This document shows positions 1 through 8,665 of a stretch of 64,000 bases of DNA, piece by piece. A model generated the notes under the pieces. The model was not told the DNA's origin and ran no database searches. It saw only the letters and a list, made by a program, of their open reading frames with translations. A program made the position numbers and the translations under genes. The first letter of the stretch is position 1. Each line of letters opens with the position of its first letter. This stretch comes from Melanopsichium pennsylvanicum (lineage: Eukaryota > Basidiomycota > Ustilaginomycetes > Ustilaginales): assembly GCA_900208305.1 (NCBI GenBank), contig OAPG01000014.1:310001-374000 (forward strand). Reading direction: 5' to 3'.

Positions 1-444
1 CTTATGGATGAAGTAATTAGTCCTTCTATGACAGTTAAAGTAGCAGGACACCAATGGTACTGGAGTGCAGAATATTCTGACTTCATTAATGAGGACGGAG
101 AAAGTATCGAATTCGACTCATATATGGTTCCAGAAACAGATCTGGAAGACGGACAGCTTCGACTACTAGAAGTAGATAACCGATTTGTAGTGCCGATCGA
201 TACACATATCCGGTTTATTGTTACAGGAGCAGATGTAATTCATGATTTTGCCGTTCCATCTCTAGGACTTAAAATTGATGCTGTGCCCGGACGACTAAAC
301 CAAACATCAGTTCTAATTGAGCGAGAAGGTGTATTCTACGGACAGTGTTCCGAAATCTGTGGAGTATATCATGGGTTCATGCCTGTAGCTATTGAGGCCG
401 TAACACCAGAGAAATACCTAGCTTGGATTGATAGCCAATCTTAA
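1..444 (+). CDS. cox2: Cytochrome c oxidase subunit 2, C-terminal part (mitochondrial), 5' end outside the window
   Basis: This is the copper-binding domain of subunit 2 of respiratory complex IV, which accepts electrons from cytochrome c at the mitochondrial inner membrane. The frame is open from base 1 and ends with TAA at 442-444. It shows the aromatic stretch [10 protein letters not shown], the CuA ligand region (a His in VIHDFAVPS, then [16 protein letters not shown] with two Cys, Glu, His and Met) and a normal C-terminus. About 147 residues are present against about 250 in the family, so the two N-terminal membrane helices lie to the left. The ATG at 4 is an internal Met, not a start. 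Codon use is AT-rich, as in mtDNA. A decayed second copy of the same region lies at 1876-2229. The identification is certain; whether this copy is expressed depends on whether the segment is real mtDNA or a nuclear copy. Confidence 0.93.
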   Translation, partial: LMDEVISPSMTVKVAGHQWYWSAEYSDFINEDGESIEFDSYMVPETDLEDGQLRLLEVDNRFVVPIDTHIRFIVTGADVIHDFAVPSLGLKIDAVPGRLNQTSVLIEREGVFYGQCSEICGVYHGFMPVAIEAVTPEKYLAWIDSQS

Positions 445-617
445 TATTATAACTTGCAATTTTTCCCCCTTACGTAATTCTATTTTACTATTGCCAATAA
501 GTATGGTAATTTTATAATAAAAAATAATAAGTATGGTAATTTTATAATAAAAATAAATAAGTAGAGTAATTTAGGGTGCTATAATAAACCTTTTTATGGG
601 GTAACATATTCAATTTT
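445..617. repeat. AT-rich spacer with a 30-bp tandem repeat
   Basis: Directly after cox2 the spacer holds two nearly identical 30-bp units starting around 496 and 526 (core GTATGGTAATTTTATAATAA) and a third, diverged partial unit (GTAGAGTAATTTA) near 561. No gene is visible. Short tandem repeats of this kind are common in fungal mitochondrial spacers. Confidence 0.7.
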
Positions 618-1651
618 CTATTTTTTAAGGTAGAGTGAGTGGAGGTTAACAGGTCGTGAAAGGGAAGAAGGAGGCTTATTAAAATAAATAGCTGCTTTAC
701 CTAGAGAATCAAAGTAAAGAATTTCATTGGTAAAAGTATTAGTTACTTTCACACTCTTGGATGTTGGCAGAGTAACGGGTAGTTTAAGAACGTCATCAAC
801 AATTGATTTAAGTTCAGTAAGAGTAAGTAGAGTATTAATATTTACATTAGATACAGGTGTATTAGTAATAAGCCTCCGGCGGTATCACGAATCCAACCAC
901 CTTTTTTAACAATACCTCGAGCCCAATAAATAGTTTTACTCATAAGTCGTGAAAAAGCTGCTGTAGAATGCATAATATTGATAAGTGTAAGAGTATCACC
1001 TTCTTTATAATAAATGTAAAGTTTACTCCAAATAATTGTACTTAATTTAGGATCATTAGAATCTACAATATTCGTTCCAGCTACAAACATTTTATTATAA
1101 GTAGGTTTATAATAAAAGAAAAGATATTGTTCAAGAATAGTAATAAAAAGTTCTTTTGTGATAGTAATAGTATCTAGTACTTCTTCTGAAATAATAAATA
1201 GAGTTATAATTCCTTTATTTCAAAAATCTTTAATAAAATAAGATTTTGAACGTTATAACTCCCATTTGCGTGTTCTCGTACCCGTTGTGCTAGTGATTTA
1301 CTTTGTCCGATATATGTATCCTTTGTTGGATCCTGCGAATGAAGTAGGTAACAACCTGGTACTTTAGTACCAGTTGAAGAGCTTGATCTTACTACACTAC
1401 GGAATAGTGAACTATTATCAGATCAGCACTACTACTAGATAGAGGCAGTGTAATACTATTTATAACAATACCTTCACAAATTGTAACCACTTTATCTGTA
1501 ACTACTCCTTCTTTAAGCCCTAGAGCATAACTAATATTCTTAGAAGTTGTCCTGTATTATTTGCAATTTCTTGCATTACAAAGAGACTTCGTTTGAATCG
1601 TTCATCTTGCTCTTTATTTGACTCTTTAAAGATTACGTTTGTGTATTTCAT
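618..1651 (-). pseudogene. Decayed GIY-YIG homing endonuclease (mitochondrial)
   Basis: Read on the minus strand from the ATG at 1651, pieces of one protein appear in more than one frame. The N-terminal piece starts MKYTNVIFKESNKEQDERFK. The GIY-YIG core follows (PGCYLLHSQDPTKDTYIGQS, then SLAQRVREH), then EQYLFFYYKPTYNKMFVAGT, a block ending GGWIRDTAGG, and finally a NUMOD-like tail (TNEILYFDSLGKAAIYF) with a stop at 618-620. Joining these pieces needs at least three frame changes, near 1530, 1200-1250 and 865, so it is not one working ORF even under mitochondrial code 4. GIY-YIG proteins cut DNA to spread their own element. The relic lies antisense between the intact and the decayed cox2 3' ends, which suggests it carried the intact one in. 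Family call is firm; the element model is inference. Confidence 0.75.
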
Positions 1652-1875
1652 TGGTTAGTATATTTTATTTCGGTAGGATGTTCTAGTTAATTATACTTAT
1701 TATCAGTATATTTCTGAATCATACAATAATTATATTCATTTATACATTAATATTCAACTATATTTTGTATAATATTTTTATACATTAAAAGTTAACATAT
1801 ATTATTATTTGCTTAAAAAGGCATAGTTTATTAAATAAGTATACCTTCTTATACGAATGTGTTAATATTACTAAC
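1652..1875. other. AT-rich mitochondrial spacer
   Basis: Almost pure A/T sequence between the endonuclease relic and the decayed cox2 copy. I see no tRNA, ORF or strong repeat in it. Confidence 0.6.
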
Positions 1876-2229
1876 TGGTCATACGAGTACTCAGATTTCA
1901 TTAATGAAGATGGAGAATCAATCGAGTTTGATTCCTACATGGTTCCTGAAACAGATCTAGAGGATGGACAACTACGACTACTAGATGTAGATAATCGAGT
2001 TGTAGTACCAATCGATACACACATTCGATTTATTGTTACGACCTTATCCATGATTTCCCGTTCCATCTCTAGGACTTAAAATCGATGCGGTCGACTAAAT
2101 CAAACATCTGTGCTTATCGAGCGTGAAGGAGTGTTCTACGGACAATGTTCAGAGATCTGTGGAGTATATCACGGATTCATGCCTGTAGCTATTGAGGCCG
2201 TAACACCAGAGAAATACGGATTGATAGCC
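1876..2229 (+). pseudogene. cox2: Decayed second copy of the cox2 3' region
   Basis: The segment repeats the intact cox2 region from the Trp at 1876 to near the C-terminus, with many synonymous third-base differences (for example [19 protein letters not shown] against [19 protein letters not shown]). It has a deletion after FIVT at about 2041 that removes the GADVI stretch and shifts the frame. There is a smaller deletion at about 2088 and a 7-base loss near 2218 that removes the AW before the terminal Asp. The last 60 bases or so are almost identical to the intact copy. Upstream of 1876 the match stops, so there is no 5' part. This looks like the original 3' end of cox2, displaced and then decayed, or a partial duplication. 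Confidence 0.85.
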
Positions 2230-2499
2230 CCCCCTTCTCTTCTGATCATTTAAAAGTATCTTTGGTACTGGTAACTCAAATCTATTTATACTAAAAATGG
2301 ATTATATTCCGTGGAGTGATACTAACATGATGAAAACGAACCGTCTAGTACTTAATGATATGTATAATTTGAATTATAATTATACTAGTATTAAAAATTG
2401 ATTTTGATAAAAAAGGAAATTACTACACCTACTTAAAGAACCTATAAAAAATACTGGTATTACTTACTATGAAGTGTCTAAAAAGTAAATCCTTGTTAA
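2230..2499. other. Mitochondrial spacer without a recognisable gene
   Basis: AT-rich sequence after the decayed cox2 copy. Short open stretches exist, but none extends or resembles a known protein. Confidence 0.4.
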
Positions 2500-2935
2500 T
2501 AAAAGTACGCACAATACCTTTGCTCGATCTCAGTTTACTAATGAATCCGGGGTATATATTGTGCAACATAATCTATCTGAAGACGGGTAGTGCTACGGAC
2601 TTTTAACGACGATTTGGTAATCACTACAGTTCTATTCGAGATCTTTATGATAATGGTGAAAAAGAATTCAAATTCCATAAGACACTATTTGCAAACGGTA
2701 TCTATAATTAGAATTGTAAAATTGGTAAGACTACTAATAGCTACTACTATTATTTTAGTCGCGCCAGCGCAGAATGGCATACAAATGGTAGCTTTAACAA
2801 CGATAGCAAGCTATTCCATGTACTTCAACAATTTCAATTTCAATTTCAATTTCAATTTACTCAGTATGAAGAACGTATGTATGAACAAGCAATTATTCAT
2901 GCTGTGGGACGAATGTAGGACAAGAAGTATATTTT
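2500..2935 (+). pseudogene. Degenerate mitochondrial ORF of unknown family
   Basis: Protein-like pieces can be read in two plus-strand frames with at least two in-frame stops. They include ESGVYIVQHNLSEDG, then SSIRDLYDNGEKEFKFHKTL, then NCKIGKTTNSYYYYF and SAEWHTNGSF. The KIGKTT and VYIV motifs faintly recall GIY-YIG or T5orf172-type domains, but this is weak. A hexamer expansion at 2829-2858 keeps frame as an alternating Phe-Gln run. Most likely it is another mobile-element ORF relic; I cannot assign a family. Confidence 0.35.
2829..2858. repeat. Tandem hexamer (CAATTT) x5
   Basis: Five perfect copies of CAATTT, inside the degenerate ORF above. The six-base period preserves reading frame. 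Confidence 0.9.
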
Positions 2936-3287
2936 AATGTCAACTGGTATTGTAGTAAATAATTTAAGAAGAATCATAAGACATTCAAGCGATCACTCGT
3001 GATACTGATAAAGTGTATGATTTCTCTTCAATTCGACGAACAGGGCTACTACTAAGTATTGAAAAACGAAATATTCAGACTTCTATAAATTATATGACTT
3101 ACCATAAATCAGATCTTATTGGACAAAACAGGAATGGCTACTAGTAGTTAAATTAGACCAATTGAAAGCATTACGATTACTACTTTATATTTATAATCAG
3201 AAATTTATACTTATTATAAAACTACTAAATCATATTTCTAATTTCACCATCTTATTAATCTAGGCTAATAAAATCAGATATTTTTTA
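2936..3287. other. AT-rich mitochondrial spacer
   Basis: No tRNA or convincing ORF is visible. Possible coding debris on the plus strand at about 3020-3130 has stops in every frame. Confidence 0.4.
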
Positions 3288-3324
3288 TTTAGTTTTAGTT
3301 TTAGTTTTAGTTTTAGTTTTAGTT
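3288..3324. repeat. Tandem hexamer (TTTTAG) x5-6
   Basis: Five perfect TTTTAG units preceded by a partial unit, in a mitochondrial spacer. Confidence 0.9.
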
Positions 3325-3386
3325 GCGATACTTTAATAATAAATATAGCAGTACAGGGTATAAATTTTAGAAATCTATACATATTA

Positions 3387-3457
3387 TACTAGTATTCGGA
3401 ATCGAACCGAAAATGTGAGAGTGGAAGTCCCAAGTTTTACCATTAAACTACACTAGC
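3387..3457 (-). tRNA. trnG: Mitochondrial tRNA-Gly (UCC)
   Basis: The minus strand folds as a standard cloverleaf. The acceptor is GCTAGTG paired with TACTAGT (two G-U pairs). The D arm is GTTT-AATGGTA-AAAC. The anticodon arm is TGGGA-CTTCCAC-TCTCA, giving anticodon TCC. The T arm is TTCGG-TTCGATT-CCGAA. The discriminator base is A. It lies on the same strand as rps3 and the other tRNAs of the segment. Confidence 0.88.
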
Positions 3458-3921
3458 TTTATAATCTAATTATTTCTTTATTTATAATTCAGACTCCGCT
3501 CATTTAAAGACTATATAATAATTTATATCCCTATATAAAATGCGCGCGCTACTATATTTATTACTGTTATAAAATCGAAAATAAAAACAAAAAAAAATAA
3601 GCGGCACAAATGCATTTATATAAAAAGAATCTTATATATATATGTGGACTTTTTACCTATCCCCGTGCCGTTCCATTTTTATAGGCAGCGCTATGCGCCC
3701 GGCGCGGGGTTTTTGTATAATTCTAATTCTATCAATATTGTACATTAAAAATAGAATACAGTCCAAGCCAATAAAATATTGAATTAATAGTCCGTATTAT
3801 TAAAAATAAGAGAAAATTGTAGTTAATAGGCGTTATAAAAATCTTCAATTGGATGTTTTTTTATTCTACAAAAAACGAAGGGGAAGCGGTTAATTATCGA
3901 TATTAAGTTAATTAACTATAT
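3458..3921. other. Mitochondrial spacer with GC-rich clusters
   Basis: The AT-rich spacer is interrupted by GC clusters: a GCGCGCGC-type run near 3541-3549 and a longer one at about 3662-3712 (GTGCCG, then GGCAGCGCTATGCGCCCGGC). Such clusters resemble the mobile GC clusters known from yeast mtDNA. No gene is seen. Confidence 0.6.
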
Positions 3922-4740
3922 TTAAGATCGTTGACAGATCCAAACTTTTACAGTAAAAGCACCTAGTTCATTTTTAGTTGTAAATTTACTGTAATCAATA
4001 AAGGCTTGTGACAGTGTAATATTATTAGGAGAACGTTGGAAAGAACCAATTAGACAAGATTTAACAGTAATACGTGGAATTACTGTTTCAGTAACTAGTC
4101 GTCCTGAAACTTGTACTTTAATACCACTAATATGTGCTGGTAGATTCGTTTTATGTAGACTTGGATTAGTTAGAATAGCTTCTTGGAAATCCATGAAAGT
4201 ATTACTTGGTGCATTGTAAGCAAGATATTGACTTAGAATATCGCTATTTAGATATGGATAATATAGTCGAGTAGCAATAACATTTACTTCTTTTTGATAT
4301 AGTTGAGCAAGTGTAGTGCTTAGTTCTGCAAAGTTTTTTCGGAATGATCCGTCTGTAACTTCATTATTAGAGGAAATTTTACTGTTAGAAGCAGTATAAT
4401 AAAAAAATGGAATAGTAACTTTACTATTAGTATGACTAAAGTTCGGTTTACTGATAATAAAATAAGAAGTAGATACATTACTACTTACACCTAGCCGATT
4501 AGTATTTGTATTTTTTTTCTTTGTTGTATTATTTAGTGTACCAAAGTAAGCATTAATGATACAAATAGCACTATTATTTAGTGATGTATTTCCAGATAGA
4601 GTTGAACCTAGTCCTGGAGATTGTTTACTAAATGAATGCGCTGGCGCCACTCCATAATTATTCATTTGCATTTGTGGTTGTTGTAGACGTCCACTACTTT
4701 TTAGGTAAACATTAGGAATTGTTGGCATAATAATATTCAT
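3922..4740 (-). CDS. rps3: Mitochondrial ribosomal protein S3
   Basis: This is the small-subunit ribosomal protein uS3m that many fungal mtDNAs still encode. I use the ATG at 4740 (MNIIMPTIPNVY), which gives 272 residues; the open frame extends to a GTG at 4761. The N-terminal half is low-complexity and Asn/Ser/Lys-rich, as is usual for fungal Rps3. The conserved C-terminal half has ISGIKVQVSGRLVTETVIPR and then FIDYSKFTTKNELGAFTVKV, the typical uS3m end. Hydrophilic spacers and variable length are normal in this family. A GC-rich patch at 4637-4647 lies inside the gene and matches one at 2761-2771. No frame break is visible, so this copy could be functional. Confidence 0.88.
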   Translation of the reverse strand: MNIIMPTIPNVYLKSSGRLQQPQMQMNNYGVAPAHSFSKQSPGLGSTLSGNTSLNNSAICIINAYFGTLNNTTKKKNTNTNRLGVSSNVSTSYFIISKPNFSHTNSKVTIPFFYYTASNSKISSNNEVTDGSFRKNFAELSTTLAQLYQKEVNVIATRLYYPYLNSDILSQYLAYNAPSNTFMDFQEAILTNPSLHKTNLPAHISGIKVQVSGRLVTETVIPRITVKSCLIGSFQRSPNNITLSQAFIDYSKFTTKNELGAFTVKVWICQRS

Positions 4741-5217
4741 TTTTATTCTTAAAATGCGCACTAGGCGCGAGTAAAGAAATGCTATGTATAAAATGATTTT
4801 TCACTAGGGGAAAACGAGAATAGAATTAATATTATCACTTTATAAGCCCTACATTTTTCTTGCCGTTATAAAATTTCATTACAACTTTTAGTGGTACTAT
4901 TTCTATTCGATTTAGTAAAAAGAAAAAGGGGTACAATAACCAGAAAGGAGGAAGTATTTACTATTTTTAGTTCCCGTTATAATAAATTATAATCCTTTTT
5001 TGCGTCACTAAAATCGTAGATTTTATTTTATATACTATTTTTGTGCTAATATAATATCGGATCTATTTTCTAAGGCGCGTCCCATAATACCCTTCAATTT
5101 GAATGGTACTTTTTATTCACCGTATATACTTTAACATCATCACTATTCTATAGTGTGTACTGTATTAACATCGTTTTCATTTATAGTATTAGATTATACT
5201 GTTAAACTATGAAAATA
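4741..5217. other. AT-rich mitochondrial spacer with GC patches
   Basis: The spacer is upstream of rps3 and holds GC patches at about 4755-4770 and 5084-5090. No tRNA or recognisable ORF is found. Confidence 0.5.
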
Positions 5218-5289
5218 AGGCACTAGAAAGAATCGAACTTTCGTTGAACGTATTAACAGTACGCCACATTACCACTATGTTATAGTACC
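5218..5289 (-). tRNA. trnN: Mitochondrial tRNA-Asn (GUU)
   Basis: Minus-strand cloverleaf. The acceptor GGTACTA pairs with TAGTGCC (one G-U). The D arm is ACAT-AGTGGTA-ATGT. The anticodon arm is GCGTA-CTGTTAA-TACGT with anticodon GTT. The T arm is GAAAG-TTCGATT-CTTTC. All stems pair well, so the gene looks intact. Confidence 0.9.
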
Positions 5290-5694
5290 GACTATTAAAA
5301 TATTTATACCGCTCCTACTATCCTATACAACTATAATAAATATAAGTAGAGTGCAAGGGTAAAATGAATTATTCATGGTTACCATCCATAAACTAAAAAG
5401 AATATCCCTGATAAGGTTTATCACTTATATATTTTATAAGTTCTTATTTTACTTTAGCTATCACCCACCGGAATATGTTTAAGTACGTAGTATTTACTAG
5501 CAATAAATTTAGAATATTTACAGTAGCATCAACACTCTTTTATTAGGTTATTTTTCGTTTTTTTTATTAAGCTTTTTCATAAATTCTCGAAAATGAAAAT
5601 CTTTTTATCCCGTGCCTTAGAAAATATCGAGATATTTTAGTAGCAGCACAGATATAATATCTTATCTTCTTTACTATTTTATATAGGTGTTTAT
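5290..5694. other. AT-rich mitochondrial spacer
   Basis: No gene is recognised. I looked for conserved mitochondrial RNase P RNA blocks and saw none. Confidence 0.4.
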
Positions 5695-6465
5695 GATAGA
5701 GCCTCCGGCGGTATTACGATACATACCTCCACGACTAATAACTAGAGCTACCCACTTATAATAATGATCAAGAATACTATCCAGTGTATTATGACTAGTA
5801 CAAATTTGTATTATAGTATAAGTAGAATTTTATAGCCGGTATACATAAACCTTCTTACCAAATAGAACTTTGATCATCTCTCCTACTTTAGGACCCTTGA
5901 TTAGAAGCGGACTATAATTAAAAAAGGATATATAGCCCGATAACTATTAGAAAGAGATCAATACTAATAGAATTTTCTTGTAGATGTTGTAGATTTTCTC
6001 ATCTACAATCCAAAGTGCAACACGACTAGGTTATTAGTTGAAATGTTAATTAGAAAATATTTAGTAGTTTTTACTTTACCTCGGACATGTTGATAAACTC
6101 GGTTTCCAATATGAACTGATTGACCAATATAAGCAGTAGGTTCGTCAAAAGTACCTAGACCATAACAACCAATAACACCTGTTTTTTTATAAATAGAACC
6201 GCAAAAAAAAAAGAAAATATATGTAACATATTTACATTTACTATGTGGAATCGATAGATGAAGAGTCTTTTTATTGTTATCTTATCCATTTATTTACACA
6301 GAGCTAGTATATCTTACATAATTTTATCTGACGTCCTTCCAGTGAAAGTATTTGTTTAAGACTTTGTATTGTAACTGGTTTGTTTGTATTGTTCTTAAAG
6401 ATTTCTTTTGCAATACAATCCCGTTGATACAGATCCTTAATAAACTCTTTAGATACTTCTTTTAT
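5695..6465 (-). pseudogene. Second decayed GIY-YIG homing endonuclease
   Basis: On the minus strand an N-terminal piece (SKEFIKDLYQRDCIAKEI, then TIQSLKQILSLEGRQIKL) ends in a stop near 6315. A GIY-YIG core follows further on: GCYGLGTFDEPTAYIGQSVH and IGNRVYQHVRG. The end, near 5700, carries GGMYRNTAGGS. The same ending, in the form GGWIRDTAGG, is present in the first relic, with identical bases GCCTCCGGCGGTAT. Stops and frame changes show that it is dead. It is a related but clearly diverged member of the same endonuclease group. Confidence 0.65.
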
Positions 6466-6671
6466 TTACTATTACTTTTATACAGTACTGCACTATTGCT
6501 AGTTAGCATAACCCGTTTTTTTCATTAAGTTGAATTATTTAATTACACAAGTACGGGCCGGTCCAGACTATTATATTAATTTATTATGGTCAACACTCGC
6601 TGATGAACAGATGTTGAATACTCGTCCCCGCCGATAGGTAAATATTTTCTTTTTAAGGGTGCTTTCAATTA
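6466..6671. other. AT-rich mitochondrial spacer
   Basis: No gene is visible. The minus-strand ORF that overlaps this part runs through the tRNA-like element and has no protein resemblance. Confidence 0.4.
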
Positions 6672-6748
6672 TAACAGGAAAGATAAAGATTCGAACTTTA
6701 TAGTAAATTACTAAATTTACAGTATACCGCAATGTTATATAATAGATA
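6672..6748 (-). pseudogene. Degenerate tRNA-like element
   Basis: The minus strand has a good T arm (TAAAG-TTCGAAT-CTTTA) followed by an acceptor-like TCTTTCC. An ACAT...GGTA D-arm-like stretch and a hairpin (GTAAAT-TTAGTA-ATTTAC) lie where the anticodon arm should be. The 5' acceptor strand that should pair with TCTTTCC is absent and the anticodon loop is one base short, so no isotype can be read safely. It is either a decayed tRNA or one that needs editing or repair of its 5' end. Confidence 0.45.
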
Positions 6749-6864
6749 GGGGATAATAATATTGACCCACTAACCAGTATTATAGTTGAAGTTGAAAAGA
6801 AATGGAACAATAATAAGTTGAAGGAGTATATTAAGTAAAAATACTACTTTAAACATGTGTAATT

Positions 6865-6938
6865 TCAGACTGGAAAGACTTGAACTTTCGACTATCACTC
6901 CCAAAGTGATCGCCCTGAACCATTAGGCCATCAATCTG
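6865..6938 (-). tRNA. trnP: Mitochondrial tRNA-Pro (UGG)
   Basis: Minus-strand cloverleaf. The acceptor CAGATTG pairs with CAGTCTG. The D arm is GGCC-TAATGGTTCA-GGGC with one mismatch. The anticodon arm is ATCAC-TTTGGGA-GTGAT with anticodon TGG. The T arm is GAAAG-TTCAAGT-CTTTC. The discriminator base is A. Confidence 0.9.
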
Positions 6939-7130
6939 TTAAAGCTAGCTTTAAGATTGCAGCATATATATATTACTAACAATCAGTATAAATATTGCCT
7001 ATCCTATTTTGCGCTTGCGCGCGGATATTTTCATTTTCTAGGGCACCGAAGGCTATAAAAATGGCATACTAAAATGGGTATAGAAAATCGAATAATTTAT
7101 TATAAAAATTGCGATCCATATAGTCTGTGT
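6939..7130. other. End of the mitochondrial-type segment (composition boundary)
   Basis: AT-rich sequence with a last GC cluster (GCGCTTGCGCGCGG, about 7011-7024) continues to about 7,120. Within roughly 20 bases the composition then changes to balanced, CpG-containing nuclear-type sequence (GTCTGTGTCCCCGTCGG). I see no target-site duplication or repeat at the change. Confidence 0.75.
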
Positions 7131-8665
7131 CCCCGTCGGTGAACGGAGAACAACGTATAGACGTTGTCAACACCTCAATCGACGCTGTAGCACCTCAACT
7201 ACAGGCGGAACCTCAACCGCGGGCCTGGCACCACAACCAGTCCCTCATATCTCCACCGGCAACGACGGCTGAGGTCTAACCCAGCCACCAGCAGTATCCT
7301 GTCAACGTCGTGACACTCGCGTCGACTGAGTACCCCGTCCAAGCTTGCCGCGTTACCTCTGTACGGAGTGTCACCAGCGGTCAGCCAATATCCGTCGAGA
7401 GATCGCCACTCGTGGGATTCTCTTCGATATCCGTTGAGGCCAAGCTTAACCGCCGGAACTCACTGAAATCCGGCGAATCGCGCTTTCTCACGGGAATTCG
7501 GATCTCTGGCACGCAACCGCTGACAGTTGACTGCAAGATACTATAAGGCTCTGGTTGAGGTTCCAGAACCACAGTTGGGGTTCTGCCTGCAATTGAGGTA
7601 CTGCAGCGTTGGTGATGGTTCCAACAATGGTGCTTCTTCTTGGACACTTGTTATCAACAGAGTCAACACTCTGAGATGGTGGTAAGCTCTGCTATTGCCA
7701 CACTACTGACTGACTAACAACTGTAACATAAGGTACTGAAAAAATAAGAAAATATAGTAAAGAATGGATGAGCTTCTGCTCCTTCTCATTGGCCTGCAAC
7801 AAGGCATATTTATCTTGCAGCTCTCCAGCAAGCTGCCCCTGAGCTACCCTGCCACGTATACTCCTACAGCCAATGTGGCAGTGCCCTTTCCTGCGGACAA
7901 GGCCCCAGCACTTTGTGTGGGCAAGGCCCAAGCGCCATTGTCCCCCTATCTGACTCCATTGGAGCTTGCATCCTAGTCTGATGGCCACAAGCACCATTTC
8001 CAACGGCGTCAATCACCCTTCCTGTGGCCGCAATGGTGTTGCTCTATTGTTTTGCAGCCTCTTTGCTGTTGTCTGGGTGCAGAGCGCAAACATAGCCAAA
8101 GAGCTGGCTCTTTGCATATTGTCAGGGGCCAATGTGCCTAACCTGGGGTTTGATTTAATATCTGATGAAACCTGGAGTTTTATTGTATTTCAAAATGAAA
8201 CCCGCTGGGAGTGCATGTTCTATCTGGTTTTGTTCCAAGATCTGCTGGAACCATTCCAAGTCAACTAGCCTCTGTGAACACTCCGTTCAGCAGTAGTGCG
8301 GCTTGTCCAAGTGATTTTGTGACCTGCGCTACACACAAGTGTCCTTGATGCAAGCGCCAGTTGACATCTACAACGTCTCCTGCAAACTTGGGAGCCATTG
8401 TTGCTGTCTGATAAGGCTACAGTGTGGGTTCTGTTGCTGCAGTTGAGGTTCTGCCAACAGTGGAGGTGCTGTAGTGTCAGTAGAGGTGCTGACAGTTGTT
8501 GAGGGTGTTTGGCTTCTCCAATGAGGAAGACACAACCACTGTGATGCTGCAATATCTGGTGATTGCCACAGAGACAAGAAGTAGATACTGAGAAACTTAT
8601 AACATATAACTAAGGTAATGAATAATAGAGTGGATGAGCTCTGCTCCTCCACAATTGAAACAAAT
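7131..8665. mobile_element. Degenerate repeat cluster, probable LTR-retroelement debris
   Basis: Three related copies of one sequence can be recognised by eye. One reads on the plus strand at about 7158-7225 (GTAGCACCTCAACTACAGGC). Two read on the minus strand, at about 7550-7790 and 8405-8660 (TACAGCACCTCCACTGTTGG in the last). The two minus copies also share GAGCAGA-GCTCATCCA-TCT and GTGGCAAT-CA/GCAGA, about 850 bp apart. The order fits a 3' LTR end, a primer-binding-like site and a short Pro/Gln-rich gag-like start. All ORFs are short and I see no integrase, protease or reverse transcriptase. The repeat relation is seen directly; the LTR assignment is inference. Confidence 0.4.

Noticed and set aside
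6571..6810. 79-codon minus-strand frame in mtDNA
   Set aside because: It overlaps the tRNA-like element and shows no resemblance to mitochondrial proteins such as Atp8.
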